Assembly (NCBI RefSeq): GCF_900230195.1
Contig: NZ_OCNE01000020.1
Coordinates: 61,389-125,388 of the forward strand
DNA length: 64,000 nucleotides
Source: Streptomyces zhaozhouensis
GTDB lineage: Bacteria; Actinomycetota; Actinomycetes; Streptomycetales; Streptomycetaceae
Direction of reading: 5' to 3'
A model generated the notes under the pieces. It was not told where the DNA came from. It saw nothing but the letters and a program-made list of their open reading frames with translations, and searched no databases. Shown piece by piece: positions 47,853 through 57,087 of the stretch (position 1 is its first letter; every line of letters starts with the position of its first letter). The position numbers were made by a program, and so were the translations under genes.

Positions 47853-48506
47853 TCAGCTGGTGAGGGCAAGACGACGCTCCAGAACTCGGATCAGCAGAGA
47901 GGCCGGGTAGGCGATGACCAGGAAGGCGATGCCGACGATGGTGTAGGCCTCGGTGGTAAAGGTGGTATTGCTGAAGTTCTCGGCCTCTCCGAGCATCTCC
48001 ATCGCCCCGATGACCGCGATCATGGGGGAGTCCTTCAGCATCGCGATGACGTAGTTGCCCAGCGCCGGAACGACGCGGCGGATGGCCTGCGGCAGGATCA
48101 CCGCGACCCAGGTGCGCACGCGCGGCAGGCTCAGCGCCGTCGCCGCCTCCCACTGGCCGACGGGCACGCCGTCGATCCCCGCCCGGTACACCTCGGCCGT
48201 GTAGGTCGAGTAGTGCAGGCCCAGACCGATGATGCCGGTGGTCAGCGCCGACATCGAGGGACCCCACTCGGGCACCACGTAGTAGAGGAAGAACAACTGC
48301 ACCAGCAGCGGGGTGTTCCGGATGAACTCGGTGAGCGCGGTCACCGGCCACCGCACCCAGGCGAACGGCGCGCGCTGGGCCATGGCCCAGACCAGGCCGA
48401 GCCCGAACGCGATCAGACTCCCCAGCACCAACGCCTGGAGGGTGACCAGGACCCCGTCCCAGAACGAGGGCATGAAGTCGTTGACGATCTCCCAGTCCCA
48501 GTTCAC
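47853..48506 (-). CDS. ehuD: Ectoine/hydroxyectoine ABC transporter permease EhuD
   Basis: 217 residues, about five membrane helices, polar amino acid (HisM/GlnP) family. The conserved core TEFIRNTPLLVQLFFLYYVVPEWG and the coupling segment SLPRVRTWVAVILPQAIRRVVPALGNYVIAMLKDS are present. The GTG at 48506 overlaps the ehuC stop by four bases (GTGA). Confidence 0.88.
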   Translation of the reverse strand: MNWDWEIVNDFMPSFWDGVLVTLQALVLGSLIAFGLGLVWAMAQRAPFAWVRWPVTALTEFIRNTPLLVQLFFLYYVVPEWGPSMSALTTGIIGLGLHYSTYTAEVYRAGIDGVPVGQWEAATALSLPRVRTWVAVILPQAIRRVVPALGNYVIAMLKDSPMIAVIGAMEMLGEAENFSNTTFTTEAYTIVGIAFLVIAYPASLLIRVLERRLALTS

Positions 48507-49249
48507 TTGGCCACACCCCCCGTGGTCAGCGCGCCCGAACCCTCGTTGGCGCTCTCCCGCAGGGAGAGCTTGGCCAGCAGGCCGCGGCGCTGCTGCGGCC
48601 TGCCGACGTTCGCGTTGGCCTTGCGCTCGATCACCCGCATCCCGCGGGTCAGCGTGAACGCCAGCGCGAAGTACAGCACCAGCAGCAGTGTGTAGACCGG
48701 AGCGGACTCGTTGGAGCCCAGCCGGACCAGGTTACCCGCGTAGGTCATGTCCGCCACGGTGATGACGGAGACCAGCGCGGTGCCCTTGAGCAGCTCGATC
48801 AGCAGGTTGTTGAACGGCGGGATCATCTCGGGCAGAGCCTGCGGGATCTCGATCCGCCGCAGCCGCTGCCACCGCGTGAAGCTCAACGCGACCCCCGCCT
48901 CGCGCTGCCCCTCCGGCACGGCGGCGAGCGCCCCGCGCACCACCTCGGAGCCGTACGCCCCGTAGGTCAGACCCAGCGCCAGCACGCCGGCGAACATCGG
49001 CACCAGTCGCCACTCCAGCAGCAGCGGCAGCGAGAAGACCAGCCAGAACATCAGCACCAGCGACGACATGCCGCGGAAGATCTCGAAGTAGGTCCCCGCC
49101 AGGAACCGCACGATCCACAGCCGCGAGGTGCGCAGCGTGCCGACGGTGAAGGCGACCACCGCGCCGAGCACCGCGCTGTACAGGGTCACCTGGATCGTGA
49201 TCCAGATGCCCGGCAGAAAGTAGTTGTCGAACATCCCCTCGGTCATCAT
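48503..49249 (-). CDS. ehuC: Ectoine/hydroxyectoine ABC transporter permease EhuC
   Basis: 248 residues, the second permease. FEIFRGMSSLVLMFWLVFSLPLLL and the coupling loop TRWQRLRRIEIPQALPEMIPPFNNLLIELLKGT mark the family. An ATG at 49249 overlaps the ehuB stop (TGATG) and has GAGGAG 8 nt upstream; the ATG three bases on is equivalent. A cytoplasmic basic C-terminal tail of about 35 residues (GRPQQRRGLLAKLSL) exceeds the usual length. Confidence 0.88.
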   Translation of the reverse strand: MMTEGMFDNYFLPGIWITIQVTLYSAVLGAVVAFTVGTLRTSRLWIVRFLAGTYFEIFRGMSSLVLMFWLVFSLPLLLEWRLVPMFAGVLALGLTYGAYGSEVVRGALAAVPEGQREAGVALSFTRWQRLRRIEIPQALPEMIPPFNNLLIELLKGTALVSVITVADMTYAGNLVRLGSNESAPVYTLLLVLYFALAFTLTRGMRVIERKANANVGRPQQRRGLLAKLSLRESANEGSGALTTGGVAK

Positions 49250-50160
49250 CAGCAAAGCTCCTCAGCGGTGAGGTCGGTCATCTCCGCCTCGGTGAAGCCG
49301 AAGGGTTCCACGATCTCCAGCAGCTCCCCGCTCTCCTTGAGCTTGTGGAGCTCCTCGTTGAACGTGTCGCGGAAGTTCTGTTCTGAGGGGCGGAAGGCGA
49401 ACGCGCCGGCGCCGTAGGCCGGCTCGCCGTCCACGATGGGCACGAAGGGCTCGGTGGCCTCGACCCGGTTGTTGCCCTCGACGACGTCCATCACGGTCAC
49501 GTTGGTGCCGGCGAAGGCGTCCGCGCGGCCCTGGCTGACGGCGTCGAGGCCGGCGACCTGGTCGGGCAGGATCAGCAGCTTGCTGTTGGGGACGCCGGCG
49601 GCCAGCGCGTAGTCGATCTCCGCGTACGCCTGCCCGGTCGCCAGGGTCAGCCCCTGCTCGGCGACGTCCTCGTACCTGGTGATGCCCAGCGGGTTGCCCG
49701 CCGGGACGATGAAGGAGTCCGGCATCTGGTAGTCGGGATCGGCGAAGAGGACCTGCGCGCACCGCTCGGGCGTGATGTACATCCCGGCCGAGACCACGTC
49801 GAAGACCTGCGCCTTGAGCCCGGGGATCAGCGCGCTGAAGTCCACCGGGATCGCCTCGACGTTGTCCACGCCGAGGCGGGAGAAGATCACCTTGGCGATC
49901 TCCGGCGCCTCGCCCGTGGGCTCGCCGTCGTCGTTGACATAGCCGAACGGCGGTTCGCTGGCGATGCCGATCTTCACGCTGCCCCGGTCACGCAGCCGGT
50001 CGAGAAGGTTCCCCCCTTCCACCGCGTCCTCGGCGGCCACCCGGCTGCACCCGGTGGCCGCGAGGCCGCCGAACACCGCCAGACCGGCCAGCAGAGAGCG
50101 GCGACTGAGCCCGGTCCCTCGGTGTCCGTCCTGAAGAAAACTTCTTGTCGGTGGAGCCAT
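49249..50160 (-). CDS. ehuB: Ectoine/hydroxyectoine-binding lipoprotein EhuB
   Basis: A 303-residue receptor. The leader has SRRSLLAG (Arg20-Arg21, Tat-like), a hydrophobic core and Cys38 in AATGC for lipid attachment. The mature start VKIGIASEPPFGYVNDDGEPTGEAPEIAKVIFSRLGVDNVE is close to EhuB proteins and carries the ectoine-pocket region. Ectoine specificity rests on this resemblance plus the gene order B-C-D-A; a glutamate-type amino acid is the alternative. The start ATG is at 50160. A TAGATG -10 candidate lies about 30 nt upstream. It follows nhaA by 74 bp. Confidence 0.87.
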   Translation of the reverse strand: MAPPTRSFLQDGHRGTGLSRRSLLAGLAVFGGLAATGCSRVAAEDAVEGGNLLDRLRDRGSVKIGIASEPPFGYVNDDGEPTGEAPEIAKVIFSRLGVDNVEAIPVDFSALIPGLKAQVFDVVSAGMYITPERCAQVLFADPDYQMPDSFIVPAGNPLGITRYEDVAEQGLTLATGQAYAEIDYALAAGVPNSKLLILPDQVAGLDAVSQGRADAFAGTNVTVMDVVEGNNRVEATEPFVPIVDGEPAYGAGAFAFRPSEQNFRDTFNEELHKLKESGELLEIVEPFGFTEAEMTDLTAEELC

Positions 50161-50234
50161 GGGCGCGCGGCTACCCAGAGCCTTCACATCTATGCGGGCC
50201 CGTTCGGGCGTACGCGCACACCGTTGCCTGGTCG

Positions 50235-51491
50235 TTACGGTGACGTCGAGTCGCCGGAACGGGCGAGCCTCCGTCCACGCAGAGTGAGCATCAGGGCGGC
50301 GCTGGTCGCCGCCAGCAGCGAGGTCAGCAGCACGGCCGCCTTGACGTGCTCGGTCATCGCCGGGTCGCCGGCGAAGGCGAGCTCCGCGATCAGCAACGAC
50401 ACCGTGAAGCCGATGCCCGCCAGCAGCGCCGTCCCGGCGACGTCGGGCCAGCCCAGCTGCGGGTTGAGGCGGGCCTTGGTGAAGCGCGCCGTCAGATAGG
50501 TGGCGCCGAAGACCCCGATCAGCTTCCCGAGGAACAGCCCCAGCACCACGCCCAGCGCCTCCGGCTCGCCCGCCATCTCGCCCAGCGTCGCGGCCGAGAC
50601 CGGGACCCCGGCGGCGAACAGGGCGAAGAGCGGCACGGCCAGCCCGGCGGAGAACGGGTGGACCAGGTGCCCGATGTGCTCGGCCGGTGTCGACTCCTCG
50701 TCGTCGCGCGGCGTGGCGCGCAGCAGCATCCCGAGCGCGACGCCGGCGACCGTCGCGTGCACCCCGCTGTGGTAGGTCAACGTCCAGACCGCGAGCGCCA
50801 GCGGCACGTACCAGTACCAGCCGCGCACCCCCCGCGTGTGCAGCAGCCGGAAGAGCAGCAGGCCGGCGGCCGCGCCGGCGAGCGCCAGCACGTCCAGCTC
50901 CGAGGTGAAGAAGACCGCGATCACCAGGATGGCGATCAGGTCGTCCACGATCGCCAGCGTCAGCAGGAAGGTGCGCAGCGCGCTCGGCAGCCGCCGGCCG
51001 ACCACGGCCAGCACACCCAGCGCGAACGCGATGTCGGTGGCCATCGGCACCGCCCAGCCGTCGGACGCGCCGCCCGACGGCAGCGCGACGGCGAGGTAGA
51101 TCAGCGCCGGGGTGACCATCCCGCCGATCGCCGCCATCACCGGCAGCGCGGCGGCCGCCGGGCGGCGCAGCTCGCCCACGGTCAGCTCGCGCTTCAACTC
51201 GGTGCCGGCGACGAAGAAGAAGACGGCGAGCAGCCCGTCCGCGGCCCAGTGGCCCACCGACAGGTCGAGGCCGAGGAACGGGATCTCCAGGTGGTGGTCG
51301 CGCACGGACTCGTATCCGGCGCTCCACGGGGAGTTGGCGAGGAAGAGGGCGAGGGCCGCGGCGACCAGCAGCAGCATCCCGCCGGTGACCTCCAGGCGCA
51401 GGAACTCGGCGACGGAACGCCGGTCGCGCTCGGCGGGGGGCAGGCGGCGGGCGATCTTCGGCAGGGGGGAGGGCAGGCGTGGCGGGGTCAT
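50235..51491 (-). CDS. nhaA: Na+/H+ antiporter NhaA
   Basis: 418 residues, twelve membrane helices. The signature regions are VFFFVAGTELKRELTVGEL (helix 2-3), WAVPMATDIAFALG (helix 4) and LAIVDDLIAILVIAVFF with the adjacent Asp pair that binds Na+/H+. The C-terminal helices include GKLIGVFGATYL and GIGFTVSLLIAELAF. The ATG at 51491 has GAGGAGAG upstream. It exports sodium under salt or alkaline stress and shares strand and neighbourhood with the ectoine importer and potassium uptake genes. Confidence 0.96.
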   Translation of the reverse strand: MTPPRLPSPLPKIARRLPPAERDRRSVAEFLRLEVTGGMLLLVAAALALFLANSPWSAGYESVRDHHLEIPFLGLDLSVGHWAADGLLAVFFFVAGTELKRELTVGELRRPAAAALPVMAAIGGMVTPALIYLAVALPSGGASDGWAVPMATDIAFALGVLAVVGRRLPSALRTFLLTLAIVDDLIAILVIAVFFTSELDVLALAGAAAGLLLFRLLHTRGVRGWYWYVPLALAVWTLTYHSGVHATVAGVALGMLLRATPRDDEESTPAEHIGHLVHPFSAGLAVPLFALFAAGVPVSAATLGEMAGEPEALGVVLGLFLGKLIGVFGATYLTARFTKARLNPQLGWPDVAGTALLAGIGFTVSLLIAELAFAGDPAMTEHVKAAVLLTSLLAATSAALMLTLRGRRLARSGDSTSP

Positions 51492-51629
51492 CCGGTGTCT
51501 CTCTCCTCGGGAACGCGGCATTCACTCGCCGACCAGACTTCCCGGCACACCCAAGCCGCTCGGGCGGTCAGGGGCCGCCGTCCTTACGCGTCTTTGACGT
51601 CACCGTACCCCGAGGTGCGGCGAACAACC

Positions 51630-52358
51630 TCAGGTCAGGTCGGCGAAGCTCTCGACCGCCGATGTCCTGCCGGTGACCACGATCACGTCTCCCGGCTGGA
51701 CCACCGTCTCCGCCGTCGCGTGGGTGAACTGCTCGCCGGGCCGCTTGACGCCCACCACCGTCACCCCGTGCCGGCGGCGCACCCCGCTCTCGCTCAGCGG
51801 CATCCCGGTGGTGGACTGCGGGGCGACCGTCTTCACCAGCGCGTAGTCGTCGTCGAACTCGATGAAGTTCAACATCCGGCCCGTCACCAGGTGCGCCACC
51901 CGTTCGCCCATCTCGTGCTCCGGCAGGATCACGTGGTGGGCGCCGAGCCGTTCCAGGATCTTGCCGTGCTGGCGGCTGATCGCCTTGGCCCAGAGGTTGG
52001 GCACCCCCAGCTCCAGCAGGTTGGACGTGGTCAGGATGCTGGCCTCGATCCTGGTGCCGATGGCCACCACCGCGCGCGGGAACTCGTCGATCCCCAACTG
52101 CCGCAGCACCACCTCGTCCGTGGCGTCCGCGAGCACCACGTGGGTCAGGGTGTCGCGGTGCTGCTGGACCAGGTGTTCGTCCGAGTCGACGCCCAGCACC
52201 TCCCAGCCGCGCCGCATCAGCTCCTCGGCGAGCGAGATGCCGAACCTGCCGAGGCCGACCACCGCCACCCGCTGGTCCCGGTGGTGCTCCGCGGGCGCGT
52301 GCGCCGCGGCCGTGCGCTTGCCGCGCCTGCGGCGCATCGCGTGCAGTTGTGAACTCAT
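51630..52358 (-). CDS. Potassium uptake regulatory subunit, TrkA/KtrA family
   Basis: 242 residues. The RCK_N Rossmann domain begins RVAVVGLGRFGISLAEEL (nucleotide-binding GLGRFG) with the acidic ribose contact GVDSDEHLV. The RCK_C domain occupies about 165-242. A basic N-terminus (MRRRRGKR) precedes. It gates the TrkH-type channel encoded 26 bp upstream on the same strand in response to NAD(H), ATP/ADP or c-di-AMP, as known for the family. The ATG at 52358 follows GGGGAA. Confidence 0.92.
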   Translation of the reverse strand: MSSQLHAMRRRRGKRTAAAHAPAEHHRDQRVAVVGLGRFGISLAEELMRRGWEVLGVDSDEHLVQQHRDTLTHVVLADATDEVVLRQLGIDEFPRAVVAIGTRIEASILTTSNLLELGVPNLWAKAISRQHGKILERLGAHHVILPEHEMGERVAHLVTGRMLNFIEFDDDYALVKTVAPQSTTGMPLSESGVRRRHGVTVVGVKRPGEQFTHATAETVVQPGDVIVVTGRTSAVESFADLT

Positions 52359-52384
52359 GGCGTTCCCCGTCGTCTCCGTCCGAC

Positions 52385-53764
52385 CTATCCGATGATCGGC
52401 CGCTCCCGCGGCAGCCGGTAACGCGCTTCCCGTATCCGCATCGCCAGCGCGGACACCAGGATGACGGGTCCGACCCTGCCGACGAACATCAGCACCATCA
52501 GGATCACCCGCGCCGCCGCGTCGCTCTCGCCGGCGAGCCCGGTGTGCAGCCCCACGGTGCCGAACGCGGAGACGGCCTCGAAGACGACCAGTTCGGCCCG
52601 GACGTGCAGCAGCGACATCAGCGCCACCACCGCGACCACCAGCAGCGCGGCGCTCAGCAGCGTCACGGTGAGGGCCTGCCGCACCACGTGCTCGGAGACC
52701 CGGCGGCCGAAGACCCCCGCCTCGCGCTGCCCGCGCACCTCGGCGAGCACGGCGGCGGCCAGCACGGCGAGGGTGGTCACCTTGATCCCGCCGGCGGTGC
52801 CGGCGCTGCCCCCGCCGACGAACATCAGCGCCGCCGTGCCGAGCAGCGTCTCCGGCTCCATCGCGGCGATGTCGGTGGTGTGGAAGCCGGCGGTGCGGGC
52901 GACGACGGAGTGGAAGAAGGCGTTGAGCACCTTCCGGCCGGTGTCGAACGGCCCGAACGTGTCGGGGTTCCCCCACTCGAACGTCAGGGTCAGCGCCCAG
53001 CCGGCGAGCAGCAGCAGCGCGCTGGTCGCCAGCGTCAGCCGCAGGTGCAGCGACCAGGGGTGACGGGGGCGCACACCGGGGGCGCTCCGGCGGGTGCGGT
53101 GGCGCAGCAGTTCGATGATCACGGGGAAGCCGAGCCCGCCGAGCAGCGCGGCGACCGCGATCGGCAGCAGCGTCCAGGGGTCGCCCGCGAAGCGGCTCAG
53201 GCTGCCCGGGTAGGGGCTGAGCCCCGCGTTGTTGAACGCCGAGACCGCGTGGAAGACGCCGTGGTAGAGGGCGTGGCCGAACGGTTCGCCATGGCCGAGC
53301 GCGAAGCGGGCCGTCAGCACCGTGGCGGTGGCGGCCTCGACGGTCACCGTGATCAGCGCGACCCTGACCAGCAGCCGGCGGATGGCGCCGCCGCCCGAGG
53401 TGGTCTCGGCGCCCAGGTGGAGCGTGGTGGACAGCCGCAGCTTCCCGGCGACCAGCAGCGCCAGCAGCGAGGCGAGCGTCATCACGCCGAAGCCGCCGAC
53501 CTGCGCCAGCGCCAGCACCACGACGTCGCCGAAGCCCGTCCAGTAGCTACCGGTGTCCACCACCAGCAGCCCGGTGACACAGACGCTGGAGACGGCGGTG
53601 AAGAGGGCGGTCAGCAGGCTGGGGGACTCGCCGGCGGCGGAGGCGACGGGGAGCTTCAACAGCCAGGTGCCCAGGGCGATCACGGCGAAGAGCGCGAGAA
53701 CGACGAGCCGGGCGGGGTGGGTCTGGGCGAGCCAGCGCCGCAGGGGGAGGGCCAGATGCGCCAC
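52385..53764 (-). CDS. Potassium transporter channel subunit, TrkH/KtrB family
   Basis: 459 residues with four M1-P-M2 repeats. Selectivity-filter segments are visible as VSSVCVTGLLV, FNNAGLSPY, VARTAGFHTTD and SAFGTVGLHTGL. FVGGGSAGTAGGIKVTT is the family's intramembrane loop region. The start is the GTG at 53764, exactly 6 nt after a TATGCT box, so the message is leaderless; a nearby ATG is out of frame. With the TrkA-type subunit it forms a two-gene potassium uptake system. Confidence 0.94.
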   Translation of the reverse strand: MAHLALPLRRWLAQTHPARLVVLALFAVIALGTWLLKLPVASAAGESPSLLTALFTAVSSVCVTGLLVVDTGSYWTGFGDVVVLALAQVGGFGVMTLASLLALLVAGKLRLSTTLHLGAETTSGGGAIRRLLVRVALITVTVEAATATVLTARFALGHGEPFGHALYHGVFHAVSAFNNAGLSPYPGSLSRFAGDPWTLLPIAVAALLGGLGFPVIIELLRHRTRRSAPGVRPRHPWSLHLRLTLATSALLLLAGWALTLTFEWGNPDTFGPFDTGRKVLNAFFHSVVARTAGFHTTDIAAMEPETLLGTAALMFVGGGSAGTAGGIKVTTLAVLAAAVLAEVRGQREAGVFGRRVSEHVVRQALTVTLLSAALLVVAVVALMSLLHVRAELVVFEAVSAFGTVGLHTGLAGESDAAARVILMVLMFVGRVGPVILVSALAMRIREARYRLPRERPIIG

Positions 53765-53770
53765 GATGTC

Positions 53771-53776
53771 AGCATA
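53771..53776 (-). promoter_or_regulatory. Leaderless -10 box for the TrkH-type gene
   Basis: TATGCT on the minus strand ends 6 nt before the GTG at 53764. Confidence 0.5.
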
Positions 53777-53990
53777 GTTCCTTTTCTGGGGATTTCCGGC
53801 GTGGTGCGCTGGTGCGGGTCCGCCCCCGGCCGGTGGCGTTCCCCGCCCGCGGGCGGTTTCTGTGATCGGTAGGGGGAGGCGCGCGGGGGATGCTGACGGC
53901 GTGGCGGGAAGGAGGGTTCTCCGGCGAGCCGCCCCGGTTCCGCGTGTGCGGGATGTCGAACGGCACTGGCGCGGCGGGGTGTTAAGGATG

Positions 53991-53996
53991 TATTAA
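53991..53996 (+). promoter_or_regulatory. -10 candidate for the YqiJ-flotillin-ATPase module
   Basis: TATTAA in an unusually AT-rich patch (53981-54003), 30 nt before the YqiJ-like start. A -35 was not identified. The rest of the 262-bp gap 53765-54026 holds no gene. Confidence 0.4.
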
Positions 53997-54026
53997 TGAA
54001 AGAGACGTGACCTTGCGGGGGGTGAC

Positions 54027-54674
54027 ATGGCGGACTTCTTCTCCACGGCGTTGGAGTTCCCCGCCGTGGTCTTCTCGATCCCGCTCGCCGTCGTCCTGCT
54101 CTACTGGCTCTTCGCGCTCGCCTTCGGCGTCGGCGCCGGAGCCGTCGACGCGGCCGACGGTGTCGCGGACGGGGGCGGGGGCTTCGGCTGGTTCGGGCTC
54201 GGCGGCGTGCCGCTGGCCGTTCCGCTCTCCCTGCTGACCGCGTTGGCCTGGTTCGCCTCGATGGCGGGCGGCGAGCTGATCGACGACGAGGTCGGTCGCG
54301 CGCTGGTGCCGCCCGCCGCGCTGGTGCTCGGCTGGGCCGGGGCCTGGCTGGCGGTCCGCCCGCTGCGGCGGCTCTTCGAGCCGGAGTCCGGGCTCTACCA
54401 CCGGGACTTCGTGGGCCGGGTCTGCGAGGTGCGCACCAGCAGGGTGACCGCCTCCTTCGGCCAGGCCGAGGTCACGGCCGACGACGGCGGCACCGCCGTC
54501 GTGCAGATCCGCGCCGAGGGCCCGGAGGCCGCCGAGCTGGCGGCCGGGCGCCGGGCGCTGATCTACGGCTACGAGGCGGACGGCGGGTTCTTCTGGGTCG
54601 CGCCGTACGACGCGGGTCCGTTGGACCCCGGCCCCGACGAACCGGGGCCCGGGCGAAACCGGGCGCTGGACTGA
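54027..54674 (+). CDS. YqiJ-like membrane protein (NfeD/OB-fold family), flotillin partner
   Basis: 215 residues. Three membrane segments (about 10-38, 58-80, 90-112) precede a C-terminal OB-like beta domain (about 120-195: GRVCEVRTSRVTASFGQAEVTADDGGTAVVQIRAE). This is the layout of E. coli YqiJ, encoded next to the flotillin YqiK. The ATG at 54027 follows GGGGGG. The flotillin gene begins 269 bp downstream on the same strand. NfeD-type proteins associate with flotillins and stomatins in membrane microdomains. Confidence 0.85.
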   Translation: MADFFSTALEFPAVVFSIPLAVVLLYWLFALAFGVGAGAVDAADGVADGGGGFGWFGLGGVPLAVPLSLLTALAWFASMAGGELIDDEVGRALVPPAALVLGWAGAWLAVRPLRRLFEPESGLYHRDFVGRVCEVRTSRVTASFGQAEVTADDGGTAVVQIRAEGPEAAELAAGRRALIYGYEADGGFFWVAPYDAGPLDPGPDEPGPGRNRALD

Positions 54675-54943
54675 CGCGTCCTCACCACCGAGGCCACGAC
54701 TCCTTCACAGTCCTTCGAGCAGCACGCACTTCCGACACGTGGCGGCGCCGCCGCGCGCGGACGGCACCGGCCGGCCGCGCCCAGCCGCCACGCCCCGGGA
54801 CCACCGGGGACACGACCCACGCGTTGCCCACACAACGTCGAACGGGGCGCCGCCGCGCGCCCGTCCACGGCCGTAAGTCCGCGATCCATCGCGGCTGCGC
54901 GGGCCCGGTGCCCGCCGAAACGAGAACACAAGGGGGGCCATCC

Positions 54944-57013
54944 ATGGACACTCTCGGTACCAGCCTCGGCGTACTGATCGCCGCGGCGCTGATCATCATC
55001 CTGGCCACGTTGTTCCTGCTCACCCGACTCTTCCGCAAGGTCGAGCAGGGCAAGGCGCTGATCGTCTCCAAGGTGCGCAAGGTGGACGTCACGTTCACCG
55101 GCGCCGTGGTGCTGCCGGTGCTGCACCGGGCCGAGGTGATGGACATCTCCGTGAAGGCGATCGAGATCGGCCGGACCGGCAAGGAAGGGCTGATCTGCAA
55201 GGACAACATCAGGGCGGACATCCGGATCTCGTTCTTCGTCCGGGTGAACAAGACGGTTCCCGACGTGATCAAGGTGGCCCAGGCCATCGGCACCGAGCGC
55301 GCCAGCGACCGGTCCACGCTCCAGGAGCTGTTCAACGCCAAGTTCTCCGAGGCGCTGAAGACCGTCGGCAAGCAGCTCGACTTCGCCGACCTCTACACCA
55401 AGCGTGACGAGTTCCGCGACCGGATCATCGCCGTCATCGGCACCGACCTCAACGGCTACAGCCTGGAGGACGCGGCGATCGACTACCTGGAGCAGACGCC
55501 GCTCGGCCAGCTCGACGCCCACAACATCCTGGACGCCCAGGGCATCCGGAAGATCACCGAGCTCACCGCCGCGCAGCACGTGCTCACCAACGAGTTCCAG
55601 CGCAACGAGGAGAAGGAGATCACCCGGCAGAACGTCGACGCCCGCGAGGCCGTGCTGGAGCTGGAGCGCCGCCAGGCGGACGCCGAGATCAAGCAGCGCC
55701 GCGAGGTGGAGACCGTGCGCGCCCGCGAGGAGGCCGAGACCGCACGCGTCCAGGCGGAGGAGCGGCTGCGCGCGCAGGCGGCGCACCTGAAGACCGAGGA
55801 AGCCCTCGGCGTGCAGAACGAGAACCGCGAGCGCGAGGTCGCCGTCGCCAAGCTCAACCGCGACCGGGTCGTCGCCATCGAGAACGAGCGCATCGAGAAG
55901 GACCGGGTACTGGAGGTCATCGCCCGCGACCGGGAGACCGGGCTGTCGCGGATCGCCGCCGACAAGGAGATCGAGGGCGAGAAGCGGGAGATCGCCGACG
56001 TGGTCCGGGAACGGATCGCGGTGGAGAAGACCGTCGCGCAGCAGGAGGAGGAGATCAAGCGGCTGCGCGCCGTCGAGGAGGCCGAGCGCGAGCGGCAGGC
56101 CGTGATCATCGCCGCCGAGGCCGAGGCGCAGGAGCGGCTGGTCAAGGACATCAAGGCCGCCGAGGCCGCCGAGGCCGCGGCCACCCACCGCGCCGCCGAG
56201 AGCCTGACGCTGGCCGAGGCCAAGCGGAAGTCCGCCGAGTTGGAGGCGCAGGCCGCGATCCGGCTGGCCGAGGGCCGCAAGGCGGACGCCGCCGCGCCCG
56301 GCATGGCCGAGGCCGAGGTGCAGGAGCGGATGGCGCAGGCCATCGCCGCCACCCGGCACGCCGAGGCGGAGGCCGCCCGCCAGATGGGGCTGGCCGAGGC
56401 CGAGGCGCTGCGCGAGAAGATGGGCGCGGAGGCCACCGGGATCAGGGAGAAGGCCGAGTCGATGGCCGTCCTGGACGCCGCCAGCCGGGAGCACGAGGAG
56501 TACCGGCTGCGGCTGGAGGCCGACAAGGACGTCCGGCTCGCCGGCATCGACGTGCACCGGCAGATCGCCGAGGCACAGGCGAGCCTCGTCGCCACCGGAC
56601 TGGAGAACGCCAAGATCGACATCGTCGGCGGGGACTCCGTCTTCTTCGACCGGCTGGTCGGCGCCATCTCCGCCGGCAAGAGCGTCGACGGCTTCCTGGA
56701 CCGCTCGGAGCACGCCCGCACCCTCGTCGGCCCGTGGCTGGACAAGGACGGGTCGACGTTCACCGAGGACCTCTCCCGCATGGTGGGCGGCCTCGGCGCC
56801 GGCGGGCTGCGCGACCTGACGCTGGCCGGGCTGCTCAGCGGCCTGATCTCGCGCGGCGGGGACGCCGGCGGACAGCTGGGCGGGCTGCTGGAGACGGTCC
56901 GCGCCCAGGGCCTGGGCGACCTGCCGCTGGCCGAGCTGGCGGGCGCCGGCGGCCCCGCCGTCAACGGCCGGCCGGCCAAGGGCGAGGGGCCCGTCCTGGA
57001 GAAGCGGCCCTGA
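54944..57013 (+). CDS. Flotillin family protein (YqiK-like)
   Basis: 689 residues. One N-terminal membrane helix (LGVLIAAALIIILATLFLLT) precedes a PHB/SPFH domain (about 30-215: KVEQGKALIVSKVRKVDVTF, IRADIRISFFVRVN, LDFADLYTKRDEFRDRIIAVI, DYLEQTPLGQLD). A very long charged coiled coil rich in Glu, Ala and Arg follows (about 225-575). The C-terminal flotillin segment (about 580-620, IDIVGGDSVFFDRLVGAIS) and a Gly/Leu-rich tail complete it. It scaffolds membrane microdomains. The ATG at 54944 has AAGGGGGG upstream. The 269-bp leader before it holds no gene. It is followed after 74 bp by the giant ATPase. Confidence 0.93.
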   Translation: MDTLGTSLGVLIAAALIIILATLFLLTRLFRKVEQGKALIVSKVRKVDVTFTGAVVLPVLHRAEVMDISVKAIEIGRTGKEGLICKDNIRADIRISFFVRVNKTVPDVIKVAQAIGTERASDRSTLQELFNAKFSEALKTVGKQLDFADLYTKRDEFRDRIIAVIGTDLNGYSLEDAAIDYLEQTPLGQLDAHNILDAQGIRKITELTAAQHVLTNEFQRNEEKEITRQNVDAREAVLELERRQADAEIKQRREVETVRAREEAETARVQAEERLRAQAAHLKTEEALGVQNENREREVAVAKLNRDRVVAIENERIEKDRVLEVIARDRETGLSRIAADKEIEGEKREIADVVRERIAVEKTVAQQEEEIKRLRAVEEAERERQAVIIAAEAEAQERLVKDIKAAEAAEAAATHRAAESLTLAEAKRKSAELEAQAAIRLAEGRKADAAAPGMAEAEVQERMAQAIAATRHAEAEAARQMGLAEAEALREKMGAEATGIREKAESMAVLDAASREHEEYRLRLEADKDVRLAGIDVHRQIAEAQASLVATGLENAKIDIVGGDSVFFDRLVGAISAGKSVDGFLDRSEHARTLVGPWLDKDGSTFTEDLSRMVGGLGAGGLRDLTLAGLLSGLISRGGDAGGQLGGLLETVRAQGLGDLPLAELAGAGGPAVNGRPAKGEGPVLEKRP

Positions 57014-57087
57014 CGCGGCGCCGGCGGCCCGTTCCCTCCCCGGAGGGCGGGCCGCCGCGCCCCGGGTCGCACGGTGGAGAGACGAAC

